DNA from: Hyaloperonospora brassicae
Taxonomy: Eukaryota; Oomycota; Peronosporomycetes; Peronosporales; Peronosporaceae
Assembly (NCBI GenBank): GCA_947650285.1
Contig: CANTFL010000528.1
Location: 248,001-312,000 of the forward strand
Direction: 5' to 3'
Length of the DNA stretch: 64,000 bases
A program made the translations under genes and the position numbers. Each line of letters starts with the position of its first letter. Position 1 is the stretch's first letter. Below the pieces are notes generated by a model. That model saw nothing but the letters and a program-made list of their open reading frames with translations. It was not told the origin of the DNA and searched no databases. Shown here piece by piece: positions 33,701 through 44,706 of this stretch.

Positions 33701-35466
33701 CGGCACAACCACTCGTGTTTCAGCAGCAGCAGCTGGCGCGTTCACGCGCTGTAGTAACGGTGCGTTTTTTTGCCATCTTCCGAGAGCTGTCGTGCTCCTT
33801 CAACCGACCCAACAACAGTTGCTGCGAGTTGGTCGTCGCTTTGCCTTCGAGCCTTTCAAGTCGTTGCAGTAGCCACACCCGTTATGCATCAAGTCCCATT
33901 ACGATCCGTGTTCTTCCATATGACAAGCTAGACACGCTGGAACTGGTGTCGCACGCGCTATCGATGACAAACGCGATCGCTACTACCATCGTCAAGGCAA
34001 GTGCACGCGCACTTTTGCCCGTCAACTTCTGAAAAAGTCTCCACTCTGATCCCAACACCTCATGTGCACGGACGCAAACTACATGCACAACTTCCGGCTT
34101 AGTAGTGTGCAGCCACACTTGGTGACAGGTGCTTGATTCGAACTCGTTGTCACCAGCGGTGAAGCCAGCACTGGGCGGAGCTCCAAAGACTCGAGCTTCT
34201 CTTGGTGCCACCATCACGCAACGTTACATTGCAATCGTATCGAAGCAAGAGACAACGGCTCACAGTCTACTCGCCCATGTCGGCATTCGTAGTCAGCGTA
34301 TGCTCTTGACCTACAGCTGAAGTTACGTGAGTATGCCGACCTCTATTCGGGGCGCTACCCGTTCGAAACGACCCGAGTTCGCGCTGCACGGGCAGCATGA
34401 CACGTTGTCATGACCGATACCGAAACATCCGAACGGTTCGATTTAGGAAGTCGTGCGACACGTTCGAAGCTTTCGTCTGTCGTCGCTTGTTAAGGCGGAA
34501 CAATGAACAGTGCGTCATCACGAGTGGACTCGCACGTGTGCATCGTAAGAGAAGTCGAAAAAGACACTTGTGGTCCCCTCAATGACGTGTGTCGTCCCAA
34601 AGTCGTCTTTGCAATAGACCACATCGATCCTGCGACTGTGTGTTCTGTTTTGTCGTTCGAGCGCGTGTACAGATCGCCAATTCGTACCTCACGATTCAAC
34701 TGATCGTTGCCGCAAAGCTCTGTCGGTTGAGCACGCGTTACAAGTAGCAGTCTCTCTGTCTTTACCTTTTGTGCTGTACTTGACCCCACTGCTGTGCAGC
34801 AACGTACGTGTCGATGGACATATACGTCCATGTCTGTAGCTGTCAATTCGGCGATCCGAGTGGTACCTTTTCTTGGACTTCAAGCTCAGTTACGCCTCCT
34901 TCGTCTATCGCAGATGCACGAACACGTTGCCGCCAAGCAGCTTTGGTCCGCCCTCAATCCTTCCGGACCAACCGCCGTGTGTAAGGGAAAAACGGTCCAC
35001 AAGACCTCTCGCTTGACGCGTCAGAAACAGCTTTCGCTGAAACGAGGAACGGATCCCCTAAACAAGTCAAGTTGCTGCGTCACATTGCAAAGTTGTACTA
35101 CGATAGCACCAGCGCTGACACCAATGTGTGTTGCCCACGCGCTTTCGCGTACAAAGGTCGCGCTCGGTCGTATGGTTTTGCCAGTATGTCTAAGGTGCGG
35201 TGGCAGTCTTTGCGGCCCGCGTGGTCAGAGTGCCGGTTTCAGGTCTTTTCTTTCGCAGCGCGCGGTTATGATAGTGCTGGCCTTACGATGCCAACCTGGC
35301 CAGGCGATCAGGAAAAGGACGCGTAACAACGGATGGCGCATGTCAAGTGGAATGTTCCCTGTCGAGTCATGCCTTTCGGGCCCCTTCGGGTCCTGGACAG
35401 GCAGTTAGTTGTTGCCAAGGAGCTCTCGGTGAACTCGCGAGTTCATCGTACAGCAGTCTCACATCT
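27761..35466. other. Long gene-poor stretch
   Basis: About 7.7 kb with no confident gene. On the minus strand, 31225-33040 carries several overlapping open frames that may be pieces of one decayed gene. One frame (31778-32092) includes GAHGVGKAAFLF, a P-loop-like word. Others include a hydrophobic run near 31400-31480 and a helical basic run (RKMRESAAHALREAG, within 32603-33037). None extends into a recognisable domain. A 20-bp-period repeat (CGCGTGYGGTGTTGAGTACA) occurs twice at about 30811-30850. Confidence 0.4.
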
Positions 35467-35484
35467 CAATTCGCCCACTCTCCC
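35467..35484 (+). promoter_or_regulatory. Inr/FPR-like site before the zinc-finger gene
   Basis: CAATTCGCCCACTCTCCC contains the FPR-like CAATTCGCC seen before the effector gene and an Inr-like CCCACTCTCC. It ends 36 bases before the ATG at 35521 and lies downstream of the alternative ATG at 35347, so it supports the later start. Confidence 0.4.
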
Positions 35485-35520
35485 AAACGAGTACATCCAC
35501 CGCCTCCCTACATCACTCCA

Positions 35521-36267
35521 ATGATGTCCTTCCGCACGTTTCTGCCGCTATCCCAGCAAAGCTTTGTCGAGATGCCCCAGTTGCTCGGTCTCAAGCCAAA
35601 GCAGCAGCACCAGCAGCACCAGCAGCACCAGCAGCAGCAGTTGAAACCGGTCAACAAGTGTTCGCTTGACTTTATCCTCTCGAAAGACGAGGCCGTGGCC
35701 AAACCAGCTCTCCTGCCTTCATTTCCATGGACGTCACCCCAGCGATCGTCGTCCAACAAGACGTTCGCCCCGATCCTGGCACCGCCCTCAGGTCCCTGCA
35801 AATTCGCAAAGCGCAGACGTCTGCAGCACATCAGCGTGTCCAACGGTAGCACGAAAGTCTCCGCGAATGCTGGAAAGGCCCTTGCAAGTGGTACAGTGGT
35901 CAAAAAAGGCAGCAAGTACTGCATGGTGGACGGCTGCATGAGCCGGGCCAAGCACGCACGTCGTTGTTGGCGCCACGGTGGCTCGATCAAGTGCAAGGTC
36001 CCGGATTGTACCAACCGCGCAAAGACCAAAGGCGTTTGCTGGTCGCACGGTGGCGGAACGCTCTGTTCGTTCCGCGACTGCACGACGATTTCGGTCTCCA
36101 ATGGGGTCTGCTGGGCCCATGGCGGCGGCAAGCGCTGTGCAATGGACGGATGTGCACGTCCAGCCTACGAACGGACCGATCATTTGTGCACGCTACACTT
36201 TGAGGAAAAGCAGTACAGTGCACAGGTTCAAAGCATCAGCACGCAGTGCCACCAACACCACTGCTAA
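35521..36267 (+). CDS. WRKY19-type zinc-finger protein (248 aa)
   Basis: The C-terminal half (about 134-226) has four tandem units of the C-x4-C-x8-11-C-(W/T)-x-H type: CMVDGCMSRAKHARRCWRHGG, CKVPDC...GVCWSHGGG, CSFRDC...GVCWAHGGG and CAMDGC...HLCTLH. This repeat is found in WRKY19-like proteins and in many oomycete nuclear proteins. It probably binds zinc and acts in transcription. The N terminus has MMSFRTFLPL, then a Gln/His run (QQHQQHQQHQQQQ, from CAGCAC repeats), then a basic KRRRL near residue 103, a possible nuclear signal. I chose the ATG at 35521 over 35347 because the promoter-like site lies between them and the extra 58 residues look like untranslated leader. No intron seen. The target DNA is unknown. 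Confidence 0.82.
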   Translation: MMSFRTFLPLSQQSFVEMPQLLGLKPKQQHQQHQQHQQQQLKPVNKCSLDFILSKDEAVAKPALLPSFPWTSPQRSSSNKTFAPILAPPSGPCKFAKRRRLQHISVSNGSTKVSANAGKALASGTVVKKGSKYCMVDGCMSRAKHARRCWRHGGSIKCKVPDCTNRAKTKGVCWSHGGGTLCSFRDCTTISVSNGVCWAHGGGKRCAMDGCARPAYERTDHLCTLHFEEKQYSAQVQSISTQCHQHHC

Positions 36268-36689
36268 CGCACAGAGAATGCAAACGTCATGCATTGAATG
36301 GCTCGTGAGACAGACGCCAAGTGACTGCGGCAGTACTTGCTCAAGTGATTGCGGCAGTACTTGCTCAAGTTACTACGGCGTTAACACCTGCGTGTGTTTC
36401 GGCACTTGCAAACAGCACATCTTCGTGCTGTGTTTCAGAAACGTATACGCACATCTCCAGACACGATACATATAGATACATACTAGAGGAACGAATAAAT
36501 CCATCGATACAAACGTGTACTACCGAGTTTGAAACCCACAATGTACTTCGTGGCAAAGTCAACACGACAACAAGGCTTTGTCAACTGCGCAGCATGTCGT
36601 GGAAGTCATCTACATTCCTCATTATTCACAGCGTGATCGTACCTTTTCTCTATCCCATGCGCACCATCGACATGCAGCTTCTCTAAACT
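36268..36689. other. Intergenic, with a 24-bp tandem repeat
   Basis: A 24-bp unit (AAGTGACTGCGGCAGTACTT plus GCTC) occurs at 36319-36342 and 36343-36366, with a partial third copy. I see nothing else up to the fold-back repeat at 36690. Confidence 0.6.
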
Positions 36690-36757
36690 ATCCAACACCT
36701 CCATCGCAGGGCTAGTTTACCGTACCGTAAACCTACCCTGCGATGGAGGTGTTGGAT
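36690..36757. repeat. 68-bp fold-back inverted repeat
   Basis: Arms 36690-36723 and 36724-36757 are reverse complements at 30 of 34 positions. The outer 22 bp (36690-36711 with 36736-36757) are perfect. There is almost no loop. It lies 62 bases after the stop codon of the minus-strand GT61 gene and downstream of the plus-strand zinc-finger gene, so it sits where two convergent transcripts would end. It could be a terminator or 3'-end structure, a tiny fold-back element, or a small-RNA precursor. Confidence 0.85.
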
Positions 36758-36819
36758 CGTATCACCACGGTCTGCAGGTCAGCTCGTTGCCGAAACTGAT
36801 GTGGTCGGAAGACCGGATC

Positions 36820-38583
36820 CTACAGCGCTTGCCCATGCAACACAGCCTGTTGCAGCTCAAGCGCGTCATACGCCTGCTGGAATAGCGGATGGAAATACGT
36901 CTTCCACTCGGCATATGGAATACGCTTATCCTTAGTATTCGGAGTTGGGCCTCCGTCAACGTCCTCGCCACCACGAAACTCGTGCCAGTCACATCCCACG
37001 TGGTCGCAAATATTTTTATAGCCGTAGCGATACTTCTCCTTCGGGAAAATCTCCACCACCGTAGTCATCGGGCGCGTCCAAATCACGTTGACCAGACCAG
37101 CACCGTGCATACTGATCACCATGTCGCTCTCGATAGTAAACGTCATCTGCTCATGTAGCGTAATGTTCACGTAGTCAATCGAGCGGAACTCTACGTTCAA
37201 ATCTTTGTAGTCCTTCCGCATGTTTGCCATCACCTCGTCCTCGTTCACCCATATGCGTTGCAACTTACGTCCCAAGTATGGCTGGCGAGTGATCACGGTC
37301 ACATACATTGGTCGGATCCTGGACACACCGAGCTCACGTTCAACTTCCGGCGTTATGTTCATCTTGAGAAGAGACTGCGCGCGAAACGTCTTCAGCAACC
37401 CGGAATCATAGCACGACTCGTTCTGATTCACGTGCTGAAGAGCGGGGCCCGAAAACTCAAACGGACTGAGCAACACATCCCCACGAAAGTGTACACGTTT
37501 ACCGATCAGCGTTGCGCCATCAATAATCTCATAGTTGGGTCCCAACATGACTCTTTGCAACGCATCGTAGGGTGAAGGGTAGCCCGCATCCAGATGAATC
37601 ACACGGGTCCTCGCAGTATTCCACTCTAGCGCCGTGAGCATAATCCACGAATTCAACGCGCTTGACAGTTGGAAAAATGGGTTGTGGTCGTCGTGGCGTG
37701 CCATCAACACGACAGGGTCTTCAAACACCACCGTCTCGTGGTCATCTGGCGCTGTAAGTGGATTGTTCACAAAGTCCCAATCCGACCGATTCATTCCCGC
37801 CGATCGATTCACCAGACAATACACTGGCTCGGGAATATTCTGCTTCTCCGGCAATGACGCCAACACGTTTCGCCACATCATTTGTGCTGTGCGCTCATCG
37901 TCCCCCGGTAGCCCTTGAAAATAAGGTGCAAACTCCTCGCAGGCACAACTAATCATCTTCATGTTGAACTTGAACCTCGGGTCGTGGTGATAGCCGTCTT
38001 CGGCTACGCTTTTAATTGGAGCTTGAATCGACGCGTTCACGAAATCCAGCATGACGTTCTGCAAGACGGTACTGCGGAGCCCGTGATTCGTGTCAAAGAG
38101 CGACATTTTCGTCGCACGGGTCGGACTCACTGGCGCTTGTTTCGACCGGTCCCACCCGCCAGTGGCACAAAAGGTTTTGGCAGACTCTCGTACTGCAGCA
38201 ATGATCCCCACGTCCTGTTGGGCATAGCACTCGGCCTTTTTCTCGTCACTTTCGTAAACATGTGGCGGTTTCGTCCGTTGCTCGATCAACCGGTTAAGTT
38301 GCGCTTCTTGTCCCACGCTCAATTGCGGCACGTGGTACGATGTTGACGTCATCCAAGCGCCACGACGACCCAGGACCCCGAGGCGATGCGCTGATTGGCT
38401 TAAATTCAAACTGCTCGTCACGGCGGACACGTCCACCACTCGCATGACAATAGAGGCGGTGCCCAGCAGCAGCACTACGAGCGCGAGCGTCTGTAGCTGG
38501 CGCCGGCGCGTATCACAGAAGGCCGAAGCAGACTGCAGAACGACGGCAGCGAGGGGCGCGTGAGTATCACTAGCAGCGGTCAT
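36820..38583 (-). CDS. GT61-family glycosyltransferase (587 aa)
   Basis: Probably a Golgi or ER type II membrane glycosyltransferase of the EOGT / plant xylosyltransferase group (GT61). A cytosolic tail is followed by one membrane segment (about 30-47, LQTLALVVLLLGTASIVM). The catalytic domain includes NPFFQLSSALNSWIMLTALEW, VIHLDAGYPSPYDAL and VYVTVITRQPYLGRKL-type blocks. It also has the hallmark MHGAGLVNVIWTRPMTTVVEIFP (HGAG at 493-496) followed by YKNICDHVGCDWHEF. The frame is open for 76 more codons upstream, but these are low-complexity. The ATG complementary to 38581-38583 gives a normal short cytosolic tail, so I chose it. No introns. Donor and acceptor cannot be told; an N-glycan or O-linked sugar transfer is plausible. 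Confidence 0.87.
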   Translation of the reverse strand: MTAASDTHAPLAAVVLQSASAFCDTRRRQLQTLALVVLLLGTASIVMRVVDVSAVTSSLNLSQSAHRLGVLGRRGAWMTSTSYHVPQLSVGQEAQLNRLIEQRTKPPHVYESDEKKAECYAQQDVGIIAAVRESAKTFCATGGWDRSKQAPVSPTRATKMSLFDTNHGLRSTVLQNVMLDFVNASIQAPIKSVAEDGYHHDPRFKFNMKMISCACEEFAPYFQGLPGDDERTAQMMWRNVLASLPEKQNIPEPVYCLVNRSAGMNRSDWDFVNNPLTAPDDHETVVFEDPVVLMARHDDHNPFFQLSSALNSWIMLTALEWNTARTRVIHLDAGYPSPYDALQRVMLGPNYEIIDGATLIGKRVHFRGDVLLSPFEFSGPALQHVNQNESCYDSGLLKTFRAQSLLKMNITPEVERELGVSRIRPMYVTVITRQPYLGRKLQRIWVNEDEVMANMRKDYKDLNVEFRSIDYVNITLHEQMTFTIESDMVISMHGAGLVNVIWTRPMTTVVEIFPKEKYRYGYKNICDHVGCDWHEFRGGEDVDGGPTPNTKDKRIPYAEWKTYFHPLFQQAYDALELQQAVLHGQAL

Positions 38584-39070
38584 GGGGACGGAGTGCCTCG
38601 TGCGATCGACGACGCTTGGCGGATTGTAAGGCGGGGTATGGTGGGCTGTGATTGGACGAAAAGATGGAGTGCGAGTAGAGGAATCGCGTGCAGCGAAATC
38701 CTGAGACAGAGATGTTTGTGCGGTGTACCGAGAGTGTCGATTGGACGATGCACACGCCGTGCCAGTATGTGGTACACACGATTTGTCCTTGTGAATAACT
38801 ATCGAGGGCAATACAGTGACGCACTAGTTGGATAAAAACGTTTCGACGTGAATACGATATTGCTTACATTTGGCGAGCAGAACTGTTCGAGGAAAAAGTA
38901 TAAATTACAGACGTTTGGGGCTGAGTTGTAAATAATGCTTGCAAGCCTTATCCTCTACCGTAGAATATTGACTGCTTATGAATACGCAAATCCCTTACTG
39001 TTGACACTAAACGGCGGTGCATTAGTGTTTGTCTGCTCGTCACAACAGGACTTAAAAATAAAAATGATTG
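38584..39070. other. Intergenic, AT-richer towards the retroelement
   Basis: Upstream of the GT61 gene. The part next to the ATG must hold its promoter, but I see no clear Inr. I see nothing else before the LTR at 39071. Confidence 0.5.
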
Positions 39071-39516
39071 TGTCACGGGGCACGCCTTGTGTCAATTCGA
39101 CACAAGGATGTGTGCACCCGACGTCACGTACAGGTAGCGTGAGGAAGCGCAGCGAAGTAGGCAGAACTCGAACGCTCTGTCTAAGGAAAAAAAGTAGAAG
39201 TGTATTCAATATAGTTGTGTTTCTTAATAAGCTATCTTTGTCTTGAGCTAACTATATTAAACTACAATCTCTTATGTATGTTTCTTGCTCACCACCCATT
39301 GCACGCGTCCAGCAGCGATTGGTGGTTAATCTGGTTGATGTATTGTGAACATCAACCATCATGTGGAGCAACCCATCAAAGAAATATTACCCACGGGGTT
39401 AATCTTCCTTTACCCTTATTCCTTATGGGTAATGTCAATCGAACATAATCTAAATCGATAATGTTCAAAATTGATACACAAAAATCAATTTTTGTGTAAC
39501 GGGCTCACCCCGTTGC
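39071..39516 (-). repeat. 3' LTR of the gypsy element
   Basis: 446 bp, TG...CA at its ends, with terminal inverted words TGTCACGGGG and CCCCGTTGCA. It shares most of its length with 46868-47311. Near its left end, CCTTGTGTC-aattc-GACACAAGG (39085-39107) forms a 9-bp hairpin that is kept in the other LTR. Confidence 0.93.
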
Positions 39517-39530
39517 ATCACCCCCCTTAA
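39517..39530 (-). other. Polypurine tract of the gypsy element
   Basis: On the minus strand TTAAGGGGGGTGA directly precedes the 3' LTR start TGCAACGGGG. This is where plus-strand DNA synthesis of an LTR element is primed. Confidence 0.75.
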
Positions 39531-39748
39531 CCATCGGTCACTACAGTGAGTGATTGATTGGTGACAGATTGACCACCGATGGGTAGCTCGGTGGGAAAGG
39601 GAGCACTTGTTGGTTTTGCCCAACGCATTAATCCTTTCGGCGCATGACGAGTTCGTCCATGCGCTGCGCGAACAAGACCGCGACTAAAGCGGCTGCATAG
39701 ATGCGTGCAGCCGGAGAATAAGCTGTCCAAGACTCAGCAGTAGTTGAC

Positions 39749-41427
39749 TTGACACCTGCTGCTGCCAGTAAGCAGTCTGCAACTCCGGTAACTGCAGGGG
39801 CGCGTGGTCATCCACGTGCTGCTCTTTCACCCGCAGCTTCGTCTGCAGGAGGTAGTCCGACGGACCAAGATCCAGAGATGAAGGTAATCGATTCGGGCGA
39901 GTCGGATTCTCCGTCCGACTCGAAGCCGTGCGCAAAGCTCGACCATAGGGTTGCGGGATTGACGAATGCTGCACCTCGCGGCAGTCTTGATAAAGACTCG
40001 CACCATGAGATGTTCAGTTCATCCAACGAGTCCGTGAACTCGTCGCCGAGATCGAACCGATCGCGCTCATATTTGTACGAGACGAGGTCGAAACCTGAAG
40101 ACTTAAGTCCTCATGAGAATGTCGATGACTCTTCGCGGAGTCATACAGACATAGCCGCTGCAATACTAGGTATAACGGCGATCGTGATGCCAACGCTCAT
40201 GTTGGCACCACGCAGGATGAGCAGGATCGCAACGCCTTGCGATCTGCTCCTGAGAACAAGCCATGGATGCCTAACTTGAGCGAGCTGAGCCAGTGGTATG
40301 TTTATACAACTGGGATTTGCCGGATCCCACTCTTTGACTCGTCAACGATCGACGGACTTGATCCCAGTGCGAGAAATTATCACACTGAGCATTAATTTTA
40401 CATCGATGTCTTTTTCAGACATCGATGGTACCACGGAAACCACAAACGAGACGATTTCTCGTTGGCTCAGGCGTGAAACTCGTTTATCCGCAACATTGAA
40501 AGTGTTGGCCGTGACACTTGACTGGACAAACTTACTGCAGATCGCAATTAGTTTAAACAGAAGTCCATTACCAGTTCTTGGTTCAAATTGCACCGATTGC
40601 CTCGAGAGGCAGGTTTACCGTGCCCCTCGTGGGTAAAGAAATGTCGGAGTTGTATTGACAACTCTTTTTGCGCCCCTAGGGAGGCCTTCCTCCCGAAAAA
40701 TTCTACTGGAGGGCGCGCATCTCTTCCGAGTGGTGCGAAAAGATTGAGTCTTTACGATACTTTTACGAACGCGACGGGCGTTCCTTCGACGATGGTCCTC
40801 CTTCAAAGGGTGGGTCTCATCGTACTGTCGAAGATGCCGGGCTCATCTATCATCAACTGGGAGCGGGGATCCCAGCTGTTTCACGAGGGTGGATACTCTC
40901 GCCACTGGACGAGATAATTTGACCTTAATCCCGAATCGTCACGGTGGTTCAAGATACGCTCCACAAGGAAGCGTTGGCCACCGTGTGAGTCCACGAAAGG
41001 ATGTGGAGGAGGAAAACCTCTTTCAAGTTATTCGGTCCACCATCTCGACCAATTCGAGATGGATCGCTCAATCGATCAATTGCGCGACGATTTGGAGCAC
41101 GAGCGGGACAGGCGCTACGCTTTGACCAATTCCGTGCGGATACACCGCAAGGATCGTGAGGCTGATCGGGCGAAGGATCATACCGATTACGCCCTCGCAA
41201 AACTTCAGCCTAAGCGCGATACCCGCTCCCTCGTTAAACAACTGGGGACAGATCGCAGAAATCTCTCTGAACTGCGTGGAGAGATCTCTTCGTTGCGCGT
41301 CCAGACTGATTGTCTAGAAAGCGAGCGCAAGAACCTAATGGAGGTTTTTGAACGTGGGGGGTATCTTCATCGTCAGAAAAGGGATCGTACTGAAAGTACG
41401 GGCGGAGAAGTCCCACGTAAAACGTAG
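39749..41427 (+). pseudogene. Antisense coding region in the gypsy element (broken)
   Basis: This lies opposite to gag-pol, between the integrase end and the 3' LTR. At least three frames must be joined. The first is 39749-40279 (no ATG; Ser/Pro/Asp-rich, SGESDSPSDSK). A short piece around 40262-40393 reads NLSELSQWYVYTTGICRIP. The next is 40298-40636, with TTETTNETISRWLRRETRLS. The last is 41059-41427, a strong coiled coil (SIDQLRDDLEHERDRRYAL to SLRVQTDCLESERKNL). Similar codon use runs through all pieces, so this was once one protein of roughly 500 residues, with a disordered head, a folded middle and a coiled-coil tail. I recognise no enzyme domain. Extra ORFs after pol, sometimes antisense, are known in some plant and oomycete gypsy elements. 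Its function is unknown. Confidence 0.65.
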
Positions 41428-42004
41428 GATGCGTGCGAATCCTACGTGGCAGCTCGGTCGTGTATGCGTTGCTTTGACGGCTTAACACACGAAAGGGGCC
41501 GATGTACTTGGGCAGTAGTTTTCTGCTGTCCACGTTAGTTACTACATGTCTAGGTAGGTTTACCCCAGATAGTAGGACTAAGTCGCCTTCAATAACTAAA
41601 ATAGCATTTGATCTTCCATTCATTTCAACGTTTCGTTTCTGCCGGTCCACCGCGTGAGCGATGGAATCCTGCAAGAAACGAAACACTGCTTCACGAGACA
41701 GCAAAACTCTTTCTGTTGAATCGGCCTTGTTGTGTGTAGTTCGCCTTGTGCGAACCGCAGAAAGAGTCCTTTCGTCTCTCTTTTCGTCAGCGAGGGTGTT
41801 ATCCTCTCTGGAGTATTCGTTGGCGATTCTAAAAATACTAGCATCGTCATCATCATCGGTCAATAATAGCGTAATCGCTATTATTGAGATGATTTTCTTC
41901 ATCGATGTCAACCTAATCGACATTGGCATCATACGTGACGACGTTAGCGTCGACATGTGATGAGCAAGAGCCAGAATGGTTTGTGCTTGAGAGAGTCTCT
42001 CCAC
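41234..42004 (-). pseudogene. Gypsy integrase C-terminal end (GPY/F region)
   Basis: 256 codons. The GPY/F module is visible as GDLVLLSGVNLP, LPKYIGPFRVL and THPTFYVGLLRPY, typical of Ty3/gypsy integrase ends. I see no clear chromodomain after it. The N-terminal third of this frame is unlike integrase and probably out of frame. The end overlaps the antisense coding region. Confidence 0.7.
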
Positions 42005-42005
42005 C

Positions 42006-42654
42006 CTTATCTAATAGTCACACTCTTTATAGGAGGGCAGACGTGGATGGAGTAAGCCATTCACGATGAACGGCGTATGCTGTGTCGAGGCATGCACCGA
42101 ATTATTGATGGCGAATTTCACTAGAGTTAGGATTCACTCCAATTCGAGAACGAGTGGACGTAGCCCCGAAGTATTTATTAAGGCATGGTTTGCACGTTAC
42201 GTCTGACTATCTGTTTCGGGATAGTGAGAAGTAGACATCTTCAGCCTTGTTCCGAGTGAACGGAACACGTATTGTCGAAAGTATGCCGTAAGCCGAGGAT
42301 CACGGTCTGACACGAGTTGACGGGGTATCCATTGGAGTCAAACTATCGTGTCAGTGAAGACACGAGCACAGCCCTGTGATCGACTCGGGGACAGCAGCAC
42401 AATGCAACATCTTGCAGTACCGGTCAACAAACACAAGGATGCCATTTTTCTTGTGATCGTCTTGAAAAAACCGAAGACGAAGTCCATAAAAATGGCCTGC
42501 CAAAACGCTGCCGGAAATGTTAAAGGTTGCAAAGGGGCACGGGAAATAAGGACTAGGCTTCATCCGTTGACAAACCCGCAAGCACGAATGTACTTACTTA
42601 CAAACTGATACTGGCGGGACAGTAAAAATCACGACGTACCGAAAGTTGGGTCTT
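42006..42654 (-). pseudogene. Gypsy integrase core remnant
   Basis: Two overlapping frames (42351-42581 and 42338-42532) hold CRVCQRMK of the zinc-binding HHCC region and parts of the catalytic core (WQAIFMDFVFGFFKT with the first Asp). The DDE core is split by frameshifts and its last part is hard to follow. Confidence 0.6.
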
Positions 42655-43545
42655 TTATCTTCCACGATGACCACCTGTTGAGGCATCATGACACTCATTC
42701 ATGATGCGTAAGCGCAAGTTGTTATGAGCGGGGACGTTGACACGAGGTGTGTCGCCGGCAACGGCCGTATAGTACAGCAACTCGTTGCGAGTTTTATACC
42801 GATCCGAAGAGGATCGGCACAAAGCCGGTAAATCTTTCAAAAATTTACGAGTTGGATTCTCCAGATGATCCATTAAGAGCAGAAGATCCTTATCTTCTGT
42901 GTAGGTATTTCTCATGTCGTCATGATATAGTGAAGATGGCAAACTGACTGTAAGTGTCGCAACAGTGGGCATGTCCTCACTGTTGGATTGCGCGCCCGAA
43001 TTAAAATCGGGTCGGCGCGATAAGGCGTAAGCGACGACGTTGAGGCGTCCTGGTTTATACTCCACGGAGAAGTTGTACTCCGCAAATAAATACAGCCACC
43101 TCTCCATTCGTTGCAAGAGGAGTAGACTGTGTTTGGCTGTGAGTAGTGACGCATGGTCCGTATAGACGATAAATGGTCTATCTTTCAAGAGATAGACCCG
43201 AAACTTAGCCAGTGCGTATTTCATGGCAAGGAGCTCCTTGTCATGCACTGGGTGATTGCGTTTAGCTGCTTGCAGCTGACGCGATTGATAGCAGAAGACG
43301 CGCTCTGCGCCGTCTGTGTCATACTGCCTCAACGCACAGCCGATAGCAAAATCGCTGGCGTCACGTAACACATGAAATGGTCTGTCCTGATCTGCAATCG
43401 CCAAGATGGGCGATTGCATCAAGCTTTTATTAATACCTTCAAAGGAAAGCTGACAGTCAGCGTTCCATGACCACTTCACATTTTTCTTAAGTGAACAAGA
43501 AAGATGCACCGTCATACCGGCGTAATTGCGCGAGTACTTGTGCAA
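42655..43545 (-). pseudogene. Gypsy RNase H and start of integrase
   Basis: A 296-codon intact piece. RNase H is clear: VLRDASDFAIGCALRQYD (first Asp), HDKELLAMKYALAKFR (Glu) and VYTDHASL (Asp), then ERWLYLFAEYNFSVEYKPG. The end, NNLRLRIMNECHDASTGGHRG, is the His pair of the integrase zinc-binding domain. The reading frame is lost just after it. Confidence 0.85.
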
Positions 43546-43566
43546 GTACGCCGCTAGTCAAAGGAA

Positions 43567-44475
43567 CTAACGAAGTCCCTTGACATCGACCGGCACGGGC
43601 CAGTCGGTGATCGCCTTGATCTTTTCGGGATCAGGGCGTACGCCGTGTTTACCCACGATGCACCCAAGAGGTGGTATTTCGATAGCCGCGAATATACACT
43701 TCTTGAGGTTGGCGTACAACTTATACTTGCGCATAAGTTGAAGGACTTGACTAACGTGAGTTCTGTGAACTTCAACGTCCGTCTTTCTGTCCATAGCCCG
43801 GCTATGGACGAACACATCGTCGAAGTAATTCGGTGAGAAATCCCGCACCGGTCTCAACAGACTTGTAACACATCTTTATAACGTTGAAGGGGCGTTAATC
43901 AGCCCCTGTGGCATCACTAGCCACTCCCAAAGCATACATCTGTGAGAGCTCACTTTTGTGAATGGTATGTCTCGTTCACGCATGAGGATCTGATAGAATC
44001 CATCCATCAGATCCATGGACGAGAAGACGGTACTCTTAGACATACCATATATGTTTACGTCCTTCCTCGGTATCGGCGTCTGAGCCGGTACCGTTGCAAC
44101 ATTTAACTTGTTAAATGAGTGCACTATCCGCCATCCTCCTGTGGCCTTTCGCACACAGAAGGTCGAAGAATTGTGAGGGAAAGTTGATATCCTTGCATGG
44201 CCCGATGCAAAGCGATCGGCAAAGAACTTGTTGATCGCTAGAACTTGTTCACAAGGCAGTGGCCACTGCTTCATGACACAATATTTCGAGCCCGTTTTTA
44301 GCTCGATCTCGTGTCGAGTGCCTTTGTCCTTAGGCAACTCGCAAGGTACGGTATCAGGGAATACGTCCTTGAATTCGAGCAAATCCTTATACAAAAGATT
44401 TTCCTGAAGCGACTTCCAGGAGTGGGATTCATATCTATCGATCCGAGTCTTCTCATCGAGGACACTTTCGTCCAT
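43567..44475 (-). pseudogene. Gypsy reverse transcriptase
   Basis: Two frames. 43876-44475 has the LPCEQVLAINKFFADRFASGH linker, GGWRIVHSFNKLN, and SSMDLMDGFYQILM (first catalytic Asp), ending with LVMPQGLINAPSTL. 43567-43857 has NYFDDVFVHS (the YxDD box), ANLKKCIFA and LGCIVGKHGVRPDPEKIKAI. A frameshift separates them near 43860-43875. The catalytic residues are kept, but the protein cannot be read through. Confidence 0.88.
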
Positions 44476-44706
44476 CGATTATCTGCTGAGAACCCTCTCG
44501 GTATCAGTAAAAACCGTTGCCGATCGAATATCAATTACATACTCATCCTCTGTGACGAGTACGCAGATCTGCTCGACTTTGCCACTACGCAGATCACGCA
44601 AGAACCGATAAGGTTCAATCTTTGGAAATTGAGTTACCTCCGAAGGTAATGTCGGAGGCACAATCAGATCAAGCGTATAAGCGCCTACACTTGATATGTC
44701 ATTTAC

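Noticed and set aside
34794..35408. 204-codon frame upstream of the zinc-finger gene
   Set aside because: No ATG-anchored conserved sequence; the composition looks non-coding and it overlaps the inferred promoter region.
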